A stretch of DNA of 64,000 nucleotides, from the NCBI GenBank assembly GCA_963666995.1, contig OY762941.1, positions 1,426,001 to 1,490,000 on the forward strand, given 5' to 3'. Origin of the DNA: Syntrophobacter sp963666995 (GTDB lineage Bacteria; Desulfobacterota; Syntrophobacteria; Syntrophobacterales; Syntrophobacteraceae). The notes under the pieces were generated by a model. That model did no database searches, was not told the DNA's origin, and saw nothing but the letters and a program-made list of their open reading frames with translations. Shown here one piece after another: positions 15,587 to 24,333 of this stretch (position 1 is the stretch's first letter; the number at the start of each line of letters is the position of its first letter). The position numbers and the translations under genes were made by a program.

Positions 15587-18196
15587 ATGTTCAAGTTTTT
15601 CGAAATATTCCGCAAAAGCAAGCTTCTGGAAACCGATTCCCCGGAAAAGGAGGCTTTCCGGCAGAAATACGCTCATTTCCAGAACCTCCTCGCTGGGAAC
15701 AACCACGCCCTCGAAATCATGACCGACCTCGAACAAGTCTGCTACGGCCCCAAGCCCTTTTCGCTCGATTACGTTATCGGCCGGACGGAACGGCTGTTGT
15801 CGCAGGTCTACGACATCGCCGAGGACCTCAACGCTCTCTCCGGCGGGAAGTATCCGGAGCTGTTCGACTCCGTTGAACGGATCGGAGTGAGCATTCTGGG
15901 GGAACTCGTGAAAAAGAAAGTGGTCGAAAAAACCAGCCTGACGATTCCCCTCGAGCGTTTGAGCCTCGATCGCGTCCCGGAAGTGGGAGGGAAAGCGGCG
16001 AACCTGGGAGAAATCTATAACCGGGTGCACGTGCCCGTGCCGCGCGGGTTCGCCGTCACGGCTTATGCCTGCTACCATTTCATGCAGTCGAACAAGCTCT
16101 ACGAAATGTCCGACAGGCTGTTCAAGGGACTTGACATCGAGGATACCTCGCGGTTGCTGCAATGCTGCGGGGAAATCCAGTCGGCGATCGTGAAGGCCCC
16201 GCTGCCCGCCGACCTGGAACGTTGCCTGCTCGATGAACTGGATGCCATGATAAAGGAGTTTGGTCCTCATATCCGCCTGGCGGTACGCAGCAGCGCGACC
16301 GGCGAGGATTCCGAGGCCAGTTTCGCGGGCCAGCATTCCACGGTTCTGGGTGTAACGAGGGAGAAAGTCGTCGAAGCGTACAAGGAAGTCGTCGCCAGCA
16401 TGTACAATCCCAGGGCCGTTTACTACCGCCGCAGCAAGGGCTATCCGGATGAATACGTAATTATGAGCGTGCTGTGCATCGCCATGGTGGACGCGAAAGC
16501 GAGCGGAGTCATGTACACCAGGGACCCGAACGACCCCCGAAGAAATGTCGTCCTGATCAACGGAGTGTGGGGCCTGGGGGTCGGGGCGGTGGACGGTTCG
16601 GCCGCCACGGACTTTTACGAGGTGGACAAGGAGAGCAGGGAAGTCGTCGCGGCCACGGCTGCCGATAAACCGGCCATGTGCGTCCTCGGCCCGGGATCGA
16701 CGCTTGAAGAGAAAGCGGTGCCGGAAGAACTCCGTACTAGGCAGACCCTCAGCAAGGACCAGTTGATGTCGCTCGTGGAATACGGTTTGATCGTCGAATC
16801 GCACTACGCCGTTCCCATGGATATTGAATGGGCGCTGGATCAACAGGGGAACGTGGTGCTCCTGCAGGCGCGGCCTCTCAATCTCTGGCTGACGGCCGCC
16901 GCAAACGGGCAGTCCGCCTCGGACCGGAGTGCCGGGCCGGGCCGCGATCCATCGCACACGGCCCCTGTTCTCCTCAAGGGGGGCGTCACGGCCTCCCGGG
17001 GGAAGGCGAGCGGGCTTGCCTACGTCTTGAATTCAGATCACAACCTGCCGAACGTTCCCGAAGGTTCGATCCTCATCGCTCAGCAGACCTCACCCAGATA
17101 CGTGGCCGTTCTCGGCCGCGTCCAGGCCATCGTAACGGATGTGGGGAGCGTGACCGGGCATATGGCGTCGGTCGCACGGGAATTCGGGGTCCCCACGCTC
17201 GTCGGCACCGGACACGCGACCTCGGTCATCGAACACGGCGAGGAAATAACGGTGGACGCGACGAACCGGGTGGTCTTTCGAGGGCGCGTGGAGAGCATCC
17301 TCGAGCGCAAGAGGCAGGTCAACCCGATGAAGGGCAGCCCCGCCTACAAAACGGCTCATTCCGCCCTCAAAAGAATCGCTGTGCTGAACCTCGTTGAGCC
17401 GAAGAGCGGAATGTTTTCTCCCGAAGGCTGCCAGACCCTGCACGATGTGGTGCGGTTCGCCCACGAGATGTCCATGCGGGAGATGTTCAGGATCAGCGAC
17501 GACCTGGAGCTGAACAAAAGCTTTGCCGTGAGGATCAAGGCCCCCCTGCCCATGAAGATTCTTGCCGTGGATCTCGGGGACGGCCTGGCGGTTCCCCCGG
17601 GAACGGCCGAGGCACGAATCGAGGATGTTACTTCCGTTCCGTTTCAGGCCCTGCTTCGCGGAATGACGAGGCCCGACGTGCGCTGGATCGGACCGGTCGA
17701 CATGGACTGGCGGGGCTTTGCCTCTATCGTGACCCAGACGATTCTCAACGATCCGACTCTTGACGACCGCATGGGAGGCCCCAACTACGTCGTCATCTCA
17801 CGTGAGTACCTGAACTTCAACTCGCGCCTGGGCTACCATTTTGCGGTTGTGGATTCCTATTGCGGCGAGATGGTAAACGACAACTACATCAGTTTTTCCT
17901 TCAAGGGGGGGGCTGCGGATATCGGGAGGCGATCGAGGAGGGCCGTGCTCATAGCGGGCATCCTCAAGCGCCTGGGTTTCAAGACCGAAATGAAAGGCGA
18001 TATGGTACGCGGGGAACTCAAGAAGTTCGAGTGCGCCGTGATGAAAGAGAAACTGGATATGGTCGGCCGGCTCCTCGGTGCCGTCCGGCTCCTCGATATG
18101 GTGCTTTCCGATGACGGCCGGATCGATTGGTACGTGGATGAGTTTTTCAAAGGGAATTACACCTTCCAGAGACCGGCCCGGCAGAACCCGAGCTGA
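15587..18196 (+). CDS. PEP synthase/PPDK-like protein with a divergent C-terminal domain
   Basis: The product has 869 residues. A helical N-terminal part (about 1-120) precedes a PPDK_N-type ATP-grasp domain (about 120-440), with GGKAANLGEIYN, AVRSSATGEDSEASFAGQH and YTRDPNDP as hallmark segments. The swivelling phosphohistidine domain (about 465-570) includes QQTSPRYVAVLGR and VGSVTGHMASVAREFG, with the catalytic-type His in TGH. The usual PEP/pyruvate TIM barrel does not follow. About 280 residues of unfamiliar sequence take its place (with GGPNYVVISREYLNFNSR and FKGGAADIGRRSRRAV). It may therefore phosphorylate something other than pyruvate, or act as a transfer domain. ATG 15587 has GGAAGGA at 6 nt spacing. 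Confidence 0.8.
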   Translation: MFKFFEIFRKSKLLETDSPEKEAFRQKYAHFQNLLAGNNHALEIMTDLEQVCYGPKPFSLDYVIGRTERLLSQVYDIAEDLNALSGGKYPELFDSVERIGVSILGELVKKKVVEKTSLTIPLERLSLDRVPEVGGKAANLGEIYNRVHVPVPRGFAVTAYACYHFMQSNKLYEMSDRLFKGLDIEDTSRLLQCCGEIQSAIVKAPLPADLERCLLDELDAMIKEFGPHIRLAVRSSATGEDSEASFAGQHSTVLGVTREKVVEAYKEVVASMYNPRAVYYRRSKGYPDEYVIMSVLCIAMVDAKASGVMYTRDPNDPRRNVVLINGVWGLGVGAVDGSAATDFYEVDKESREVVAATAADKPAMCVLGPGSTLEEKAVPEELRTRQTLSKDQLMSLVEYGLIVESHYAVPMDIEWALDQQGNVVLLQARPLNLWLTAAANGQSASDRSAGPGRDPSHTAPVLLKGGVTASRGKASGLAYVLNSDHNLPNVPEGSILIAQQTSPRYVAVLGRVQAIVTDVGSVTGHMASVAREFGVPTLVGTGHATSVIEHGEEITVDATNRVVFRGRVESILERKRQVNPMKGSPAYKTAHSALKRIAVLNLVEPKSGMFSPEGCQTLHDVVRFAHEMSMREMFRISDDLELNKSFAVRIKAPLPMKILAVDLGDGLAVPPGTAEARIEDVTSVPFQALLRGMTRPDVRWIGPVDMDWRGFASIVTQTILNDPTLDDRMGGPNYVVISREYLNFNSRLGYHFAVVDSYCGEMVNDNYISFSFKGGAADIGRRSRRAVLIAGILKRLGFKTEMKGDMVRGELKKFECAVMKEKLDMVGRLLGAVRLLDMVLSDDGRIDWYVDEFFKGNYTFQRPARQNPS

Positions 18197-18277
18197 TGCG
18201 GCGTGGTTTCCGGGTCTCACCCGCCGCCGCGCCTCGGCCGCCTTGCGCGTAAGAAAGGCCCTAATGAGGAGCACGAA

Positions 18278-19267
18278 GTGACGCCGGATCGGAGCACAAC
18301 CGGGATGCGGCTGGTCGGAGGCATGCAGGCGAACGCCCGCGAGGGCGACATCAGCTTCCACGCAGGCCTTTTCGGCAGGCTGACAAACGAGGTGAAGGCC
18401 ACCGGCAACCCGGCGCGATATGTCGGCTACGAAAGTTCCCTTGGCGGGGAGGATCATCTCCGGTTTTTCGGGATTGAAGTGAACGAAATCGAGGGTGTTA
18501 TCCCCGCGGGAATGGTCGCATGGGATTTGTGCGACGGCACATGGACCGTATCGGAACCGAAAGGCGGAAGGAATGTCGTCACCTGGAGGGAGGACATCAC
18601 CTGGAAATGGCTCGACCGGCCCAAGCCCGGCCACGGCGGAATGACCGGGGAATTCACCGCGCGGGTCCCCGAGCGATGGGGCAGCGGGAAGATCTCCGGG
18701 TGGCGCGATTTCCGGGTTTCCGCCAATGCCTATGTCAGACCGAAGGCGGCCGGTTGTGAGGATGACGTTCACCTGGTGGACTACGATTCGTCCTGGCCGG
18801 ATCAGTTCGACGAAATAGCCCGCCGGCTCAGGGCGATCCTTGGGGGCGATCTCACTTTGCGCGTGGAGCACTACGGGAGCACGGCAATCCCGGGGATGCC
18901 CGCAAAACCGGTTATCGACGTCCTGGTGGAAATCCCGTCGTTTGAGGAAGCAAGGAAGCGCGCCATCCCTCGTTTGAACCTCAAGTCCTGGGAATACTGG
19001 TGGTATTCGCACCACATGATCTTCATCAGGAGGCGGGAGTTCATGGGGCGGCGGACCCATCATATCCATATGGCCCCCCGCGGGCATGAAATCTGGAGCG
19101 GCCTCGCATTCAGGGATTATTTAAGGACCCATCCCGGGGAGGCTTTGCGCTATGCCGAGTTGAAGCGGGAACTGGCTTCGAGGTATCGGGAGGATCGCGA
19201 GGGCTATACCATCGCAAAAGGCGCATTTGTGCATGAAGTGACCTCGAAGGCGCTGCGACTCCCCTGA
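18278..19267 (+). CDS. Fusion of a GyrI-like effector-binding domain and a GrpB domain
   Basis: The 329-residue product joins two domains. Residues about 1-155 look like a GyrI-like/AraC effector-binding domain (GMQANAREGDISFHAGLFG, an internal FFGIEVNEIEGVIPAGMVAW and a Trp-rich second half). Residues about 165-320 are a GrpB (UPF0157) nucleotidyltransferase-like domain: VDYDSSWPDQFDEIARRL, RVEHYGSTAIPGMPAKPVID and HHIHMAPRGHEIW. The GTG start at 18278 follows GAGGAGCACGAA; an upstream in-frame GTG at 18203 lies in a low-quality segment. Function is unknown; the first domain may bind a small molecule and the second transfer a nucleotide. Confidence 0.75.
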   Translation: MTPDRSTTGMRLVGGMQANAREGDISFHAGLFGRLTNEVKATGNPARYVGYESSLGGEDHLRFFGIEVNEIEGVIPAGMVAWDLCDGTWTVSEPKGGRNVVTWREDITWKWLDRPKPGHGGMTGEFTARVPERWGSGKISGWRDFRVSANAYVRPKAAGCEDDVHLVDYDSSWPDQFDEIARRLRAILGGDLTLRVEHYGSTAIPGMPAKPVIDVLVEIPSFEEARKRAIPRLNLKSWEYWWYSHHMIFIRRREFMGRRTHHIHMAPRGHEIWSGLAFRDYLRTHPGEALRYAELKRELASRYREDREGYTIAKGAFVHEVTSKALRLP

Positions 19268-19337
19268 CGGACTGCTGCTTCCCGGACGCCCGCCCCGGGC
19301 CGGTGAGGATTGAAGATCAGACCTTGAGGAGGAACTC

Positions 19338-19970
19338 ATGGAGAGGAAACGCGTCGGTATCGTCCTGTTTGAAAACGTCGAAATTCTCGATTTCTGCGGC
19401 CCCTTCGAGGTCTTTTCTTCCGCCAGGCTTGACGACGGGAAGAGACTCGAACAACCATCCCCGTTCGAGGTGTCGCTGGTTGCGGAAAATAGCGCTCCCA
19501 TCACCGCAACGGGTGGAATGAAAGTCATCCCTCATCACACGTTCGAGACCTGCCCCGAATTGGATATTCTCGTTGTGCCGGGCGGATGGGGCACCCGCAG
19601 GGAACTGAACAATCCAGTGCTGCTTGACTGGCTGCGCAAAGTCGCTCAAGAGGTCCGGACGCTCACTTCCGTATGCACCGGATCCATGCTGCTCGGGTTT
19701 GCCGGCCTTCTTGACGGGCTCCATGCGACAACGCACTGGCGTTCGCTCGACTGGATGCGCGATTCTTTTCCGGCCGTCACCGTGGAATACGAGAAGCACG
19801 TGGTTGAAGATGGACGTGTGCTCACCTCCGCCGGTATTTCCGCCGGGATCGACATGGCGCTGAAAGTTGTCGAACGTTACTTTGGCAAAGACATTGCGCG
19901 GGCAACCGCGAAACATATGGAATACCCATACCTGGAAAGCAATGCCCGGCGAATTCGCCTGCACGACTGA
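19338..19970 (+). CDS. DJ-1/PfpI-family protein
   Basis: The product is a 210-residue class I glutamine amidotransferase-like protein. It has IVLFENVEILDFCGPFEVF at the N-terminus, VVPGGWGTRREL, and the nucleophile elbow TSVCTGSMLLGFAG with Cys113. ATTHWRSLDW supplies the His region. This layout resembles isonitrile hydratase and related AraC-associated DJ-1 domains, but no DNA-binding domain is attached. It starts after GAGGAACTC 71 bp downstream of the GrpB fusion gene. Confidence 0.88.
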   Translation: MERKRVGIVLFENVEILDFCGPFEVFSSARLDDGKRLEQPSPFEVSLVAENSAPITATGGMKVIPHHTFETCPELDILVVPGGWGTRRELNNPVLLDWLRKVAQEVRTLTSVCTGSMLLGFAGLLDGLHATTHWRSLDWMRDSFPAVTVEYEKHVVEDGRVLTSAGISAGIDMALKVVERYFGKDIARATAKHMEYPYLESNARRIRLHD

Positions 19971-20401
19971 GAGCGGGTCCAACCGTCGACCGGAATTTCT
20001 CCGCCGCTCCGGACCCCGGAAGGCGGCAGGGAAGTTCTTTCAAGGTATCCATACGAATTGCCGATATTTTCTTGCGGGTCTTCCACTCTTGGCCCTTGCG
20101 TGGACAATAAGACATTCAGTAGAATACGTCGCAATCCTGGAACCGGTAGATTTCAATTCCGTTTCCGGACAGTACCCGCGGCTCCGTGGCCCCTCAAACC
20201 TGCCGTGCATGTCTGTTTTGAGGCTCTGTCGCACGGAGTTCACAAGAACGGCATGTTGTTGTGGATATCCTGAGTCTTGCCAGTTCCGGCCTGTGACTTA
20301 TAGTTATCTTATTCGTACCCGGCGGCGAAGAAATTGAAATTCCTTGTATGCGTGGCCGCCGAGGCAAGCCCAAACCCATCAAAATGCACTGGAGATGAAC
20401 A
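19971..20401. other. Intergenic region upstream of the SYLF gene
   Basis: These 431 bp contain no gene-like frame. The only supportable element is a promoter-like pair at 20277-20304. Confidence 0.4.
20277..20304 (+). promoter_or_regulatory. Candidate sigma-70 promoter for the SYLF gene
   Basis: TTGCCA (20277-20282) and TATAGT (20299-20304) are separated by 16 bp, about 100 bp before the start codon. Confidence 0.4.
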
Positions 20402-21064
20402 ATGAAGAAGGTTTTTCTATTTGTATTGTTACTCGCCTTAATGACAACGTTCAACTCGACTCCCGCCTTCGCCGCGGGATTTCAGGATGACATCAATCAG
20501 GCGGTGACCATCATTCAACGCTTTCAGTCGATTCCCGAAAAGTCCATTCCCCGGGACGTGCTCAGGGATGCCAGAGGCCTGGCCATCCTGACGGTCTTCA
20601 AGGCGGGTTTTGTCTTTAGCGGCCGTGGGGGCGCCGGTTTGGTTGTGGCGCGGCGAGGCAAGGGATGGAGCGCTCCTTCGGCGATCGGGACCGGCGGCGC
20701 GGGATTCGGATTCCAGATCGGAGCGCAGGTCACCGAGTTTATATTCATCCTCAACACTGAAGAGGCGGTCAGGGCTTTTTCGAGAGGCGGGAACGTGCAG
20801 TTGGGCGCCGATGTGAGCGTTGCCGCGGGACCCATAGGTCGGAGTGCCGAGGCCGGTGTGACGCCGGTTGCAGCGATCTACACCTACAGCCGGAGCCAGG
20901 GGCTGTTTGGCGGCGTCTCTCTCGAGGGTACGGTGGTTGCGACGAGAAACGATGCAAATACCGCGTACTACGGCAAGCCGGTTACGCCGGAAGAAATCTT
21001 GACCGGGAAGGTCAAAGCCCCGGCGGGAGTCAAAAGGCTCCAGCAGGTGCTCTCCAAGTATTAA
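20402..21064 (+). CDS. Secreted SYLF (Ysc84-type) lipid-binding protein
   Basis: The product has 220 residues. A signal peptide (KKVFLFVLLLALMTTF, ending near AFAAG) is followed by a full SYLF/DUF500 domain: IPRDVLRDARGLAILTVFKAGF, GRGGAGLVVARRGKGWSAPSA and GGAGFGFQIGAQVTEFI. The tail GVSLEGTVVATRNDANTAYYG is also characteristic, and its Tyr-Gly end closes the domain. Bacterial members are thought to bind phospholipid at the periplasmic face. A cardiolipin-synthase-type gene follows after 105 bp, suggesting an envelope-lipid theme. Confidence 0.88.
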   Translation: MKKVFLFVLLLALMTTFNSTPAFAAGFQDDINQAVTIIQRFQSIPEKSIPRDVLRDARGLAILTVFKAGFVFSGRGGAGLVVARRGKGWSAPSAIGTGGAGFGFQIGAQVTEFIFILNTEEAVRAFSRGGNVQLGADVSVAAGPIGRSAEAGVTPVAAIYTYSRSQGLFGGVSLEGTVVATRNDANTAYYGKPVTPEEILTGKVKAPAGVKRLQQVLSKY

Positions 21065-21169
21065 GAATCCTGGGGAAGCAGTGCAGCAGCGGAACTCCGT
21101 CGGGCAGGCGCCTCCGCCGCCCGGCTCAACAGCGGGCGGCGAGCGACACACCGTATCCGGGACCGGGCC

Positions 21170-22576
21170 ATGAAATTGTCTGACCGCGGGTTAACAGCCA
21201 GACTCCTTTCCTTGCTTTCCGTGTTCGTATTCCTTTTCCTCTTCACCGGCTGCGCGACCTTGCCGAACGCTGAAAAAGTGGTCCAGGAATCCCCGAAGAC
21301 AAAGGCCCCTCCGACAATCATCGGAGTCCACCGGCGCCTGTCCGCCCGGCAAAGCAGAGCCCTCATCCAGCGGCTTAAAAGGCAAACCCTGCCCACCGAC
21401 ATCCTGCAGCGGCATATCGCGATTGAAGAGTCCGTCAGCGGCAGCCCCCTGGTTGCAGGGAACAGGGTGACATTGCTCGTTGATGGGCCCGCCACCTACG
21501 CGGCCATGTTCAAAGCCATTCAGAATGCGAAAGATCACGTCAACCTGGAAAGTTATATTTTTGAGGATGACGAGACGGGGCAGAGCTTTGCGGAGCTGCT
21601 CCTGCAAAAGGAGGCCGAGGGAGTCCAGGTGAACCTCATCTTCGACAGCGTCGGGTCGCTCAATACTTCCGCTGCTTTTTTTCAGAGGTTGCGTGACGGA
21701 GGGGTTCAAACGCTGGAATTCAATCCGATCAATCCCCTGGATGCTCGCGCAACCTGGCTGCTCACTCATCGCGATCATCGGAAGATACTGATCGCGGACG
21801 GCTCCACCGCCATTACGGGCGGTGTCAACATTTCCAGCGCATACTCCAGACGCTCGTCCGGACCTGGCCGCAGGGAGGGCGAGCGGCTGTCGTGGCGCGA
21901 TACCGACGTTCAGATTGAAGGGCCGGCGGCGGCGGAATTTCAAAAGCTTTTCCTGGAGACCTGGAAAAAACAAAAGGGGCCGCAACTTTCCGAGAGAGAC
22001 TATTTCCCGCCCCCCGAGCACATGGGCAACGAATTGGTGAGAGTGATCGGCAGCACTCCCGGAGAGAAGAACCGGATCACTTACATGGTCTATTTTTCGG
22101 CGATAAGCTTTGCGGAAAATTTCATCCACCTGACCAATTCATACTTTATTCCCGATGCGCAAATTCTGAAGGCTCTTGCCGGGGCCGCGGAACGCGGGGT
22201 GGATGTGAAAATTATTCTTCCCGCGCACAGCGATTCCAAGCTGGCCTTTTATGCCGGCCGCTCGTATTATTCGCGGCTCCTGAAATCGGGAGTGAAGCTG
22301 TTTGAGCGCCACAGCGCCGTATTGCATGCCAAGACCGCGGTTATAGACGGCGTCTGGTCTTCCGTCGGGTCCACCAACATGGATCTGTGGAGCTTCCTGA
22401 GAAATGACGAGGTAAACGCGGTGATTCTCGGCCGGGATTTTGCGAGCCAGATGGAAGCGATGTTCACAAAGGACCTCGAGAATTCCGACGCGATCCACTT
22501 CGAAGAATGGAAGCACAGAACCGTTGGTGAACGCATGAAGGAATGGTTTTCACGGCTGTTCAGCTACTGGTTGTAG
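21170..22576 (+). CDS. PLD-family cardiolipin synthase-like lipoprotein
   Basis: The product is a 468-residue phospholipase D superfamily protein. A hydrophobic N-terminus ends in LFTGCAT, a lipoprotein-like box with Cys28, so it is probably anchored in the membrane. Two HKD motifs are present: LTHRDHRKILIADGSTAITGG (first) and VLHAKTAVIDGVWSSVGSTN (second). Between them are NLESYIFEDDETGQSFAE and HLTNSYFIPDAQIL, typical of ClsA/ClsB-type enzymes that condense phosphatidylglycerol. The lipoprotein start instead of transmembrane helices is a less common arrangement. Substrate is inferred from family only. Confidence 0.87.
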   Translation: MKLSDRGLTARLLSLLSVFVFLFLFTGCATLPNAEKVVQESPKTKAPPTIIGVHRRLSARQSRALIQRLKRQTLPTDILQRHIAIEESVSGSPLVAGNRVTLLVDGPATYAAMFKAIQNAKDHVNLESYIFEDDETGQSFAELLLQKEAEGVQVNLIFDSVGSLNTSAAFFQRLRDGGVQTLEFNPINPLDARATWLLTHRDHRKILIADGSTAITGGVNISSAYSRRSSGPGRREGERLSWRDTDVQIEGPAAAEFQKLFLETWKKQKGPQLSERDYFPPPEHMGNELVRVIGSTPGEKNRITYMVYFSAISFAENFIHLTNSYFIPDAQILKALAGAAERGVDVKIILPAHSDSKLAFYAGRSYYSRLLKSGVKLFERHSAVLHAKTAVIDGVWSSVGSTNMDLWSFLRNDEVNAVILGRDFASQMEAMFTKDLENSDAIHFEEWKHRTVGERMKEWFSRLFSYWL

Positions 22577-22756
22577 GAACGAACGGCACCCTGAAGCCCG
22601 ACACTCTGCCGACCCGCCAATCCATTAGCCCATCGCTTCACCAGCCCCTCTCTTCACTCTGGAAGCCGCTGAGGAGAAGACGGACTACAGGCTGCAGGAT
22701 GCCCCGATGAGGAAAGATCCCGTAAGGCTCTCCGGTGAGTCCCTAACATCTTAAAA

Positions 22757-23134
22757 TCATTCAGCCCCGGCCGGTGTGCTTCCCTTCTCTTTGCGGTACT
22801 GGAGGACTTTCAGGGCGAATCGCCCGGAAGCCGTGGCGGGGCCGCCTCCCATCTCGAAGGCAACCTCGATCGCTTCGATCACCTCCGCCTCCGATGCCCC
22901 CAGCCTCAAAGCCTCGCTGATGTGCCATTCCATGCAGGATTCGCAATTGATGACAACCGAAATCCCGATTGCGATGAGTTCCTTCTGCACCCGCGGAAGG
23001 CGCCCGTCCTTGAAGGTATTTTGTTCCAATGTCACGAACGACCGGTAAGGCTTGGAACGATTGACAAGGAAGGCGTGAGCGTCCTGCCGGTCCCGGATGA
23101 TCCCTTCGATTTTCTGTATGTCCGCGTTATCCAT
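22757..23134 (-). CDS. Carboxymuconolactone decarboxylase/AhpD-like protein
   Basis: The product is a 125-residue all-helical alkylhydroperoxidase-like protein. The redox motif is INCESCMEWHISEALRLGASE (CxxC with the following His), and the preceding RVQKELIAIGISVV is typical. The start at 23134 follows GGAGGG. These proteins often act as thiol peroxidase partners, but no peroxiredoxin lies next to it. Confidence 0.87.
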   Translation of the reverse strand: MDNADIQKIEGIIRDRQDAHAFLVNRSKPYRSFVTLEQNTFKDGRLPRVQKELIAIGISVVINCESCMEWHISEALRLGASEAEVIEAIEVAFEMGGGPATASGRFALKVLQYRKEKGSTPAGAE

Positions 23135-23329
23135 GTGAAACCCTCCAAATGAGTGAGATGATGATCCTGGGCCGGACTGCCCTTTAAATGTCGCTTGCCA
23201 AGAGTTTGCAATCGTATGGCGAAATCCGGCCTGGAATCAAACGAATTTTGTCGATGGGAACGATCGCTTCGAACGATCGCTGAACCAGCAGTGATCAATG
23301 AAGCTTCAGCGTATTCCCATGGGCGTACG

Positions 23330-23418
23330 ACAGACGCTTGAGCGTGACAAAAGGCTCAGGAAATCACTCATGGGAATTTGGGGGAGATCGAGGTTGTCAA
23401 TTGCGTAGGTCTGCCCCC
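23330..23418 (+). pseudogene. Decayed 3' tail of a REP-associated (Y1) transposase element
   Basis: Translating CTTGAGCGTGACAAAAGGCT onward gives a degenerate copy of the C-terminus of the intact transposase at 24416-25360. It ends in the same TGTCAATTGCGTAGGTCTG right-end sequence, so only the 3' end survives. It lies in the otherwise empty 23153-23651 region. Confidence 0.65.
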
Positions 23419-23651
23419 TATTCTGTCCTCTATTCTGTCGTTGACAGCCTGGAATGTGGATGCTAGGCTGGGTTTCATTCGGGTTGATGTTGGTAGAGTT
23501 TCCTGGGAATCGCAGTAGTTCCGGCCTCCAGTTGTTCATTTCTTAAAGGCAATTCTGTTCGCTCCATGGGCCATGCTCCGGGTGCAATCCCGGTGCATGA
23601 TGTGAAGTGGGCATTGCTGTTTCAAGCGATCCAAAAAAGAGGAGGAAAGAG

Positions 23652-24272
23652 ATGAAAAGATTGGTTCTGGTCTTGTTCCTTGCCGGCTTGGTTTGCGCCG
23701 TACCACCGGTCCATGCCCAGCAAACGTATCCCCTGGGCATTGCAGATGTGGCTGTAAAGGTTGACTGGTTTCATTTTACAGACAGCAGTCTGGGGGACTT
23801 GAGCCTCCAGAACAGCGTCTATGTTGGACTCGAAACATATTTTGCACTAGCCTGCGTTTGCCCCAACCTCTACCTTGGCCTGGAGGCCGGCTGGGCGGGG
23901 CCATCTAACGATGTGAATTTCGGGAATCGGCAATTCGCAGATGTTGATTTGAACGTCAACTATGTGCCCATCGAGTTCAATGCCAAGTATGTCTTCGATA
24001 TCACTCCCTGCCTTAAATTTGACCTTGGTGGCGGTATCTCGGCGAACTGGTTCAATCTCGATGTTAGCGTGAGGAGAAATTCGTTCAGTTCCAGCGACTG
24101 GCTCTTCGGTGGACAGTTCTTCTCTGACATTAACTATCGATTTGCTCACAACTGGTTTATTGGCGCCAATGTCAAGTACCAACTCACCCAGGACATTGAG
24201 CTTAACGGCATCAACACCAATACGAGTGCGAACAACGTAAGAGTCGGTGGGCAGTTGGGATTTATCTTCTAA
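23652..24272 (+). CDS. Outer-membrane beta-barrel-like protein
   Basis: The product has 206 residues. A signal peptide (KRLVLVLFLAGLVCAVPPVHA) precedes a beta-rich mature part with alternating aromatic residues, such as VKVDWFHFTDSSLGD and NYVPIEFNAKYVFDI. The final strand VGGQLGFIF ends in Phe, as outer-membrane barrels usually do. The size fits a small 8-stranded barrel. The start at 23652 follows GAGGAAAGAG; an upstream in-frame GTG is less likely. The ligand or role is unknown. Confidence 0.7.
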   Translation: MKRLVLVLFLAGLVCAVPPVHAQQTYPLGIADVAVKVDWFHFTDSSLGDLSLQNSVYVGLETYFALACVCPNLYLGLEAGWAGPSNDVNFGNRQFADVDLNVNYVPIEFNAKYVFDITPCLKFDLGGGISANWFNLDVSVRRNSFSSSDWLFGGQFFSDINYRFAHNWFIGANVKYQLTQDIELNGINTNTSANNVRVGGQLGFIF

Positions 24273-24283
24273 GCCAAAGCCTT

Positions 24284-24322
24284 CGGAAACGGGGACCCTG
24301 CAGTTTTTCGGGTCCCCTTCCG
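24284..24322 (+). terminator. Strong stem-loop after the barrel gene
   Basis: CGGAA plus GGGGACCC (24291-24298) pair with GGGTCCCC (24310-24317) plus TTCCG. The loop carries TTTTT, but no T-run follows the stem, so terminator activity is uncertain. Confidence 0.35.
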
Positions 24323-24333
24323 AATAAAAGAAC

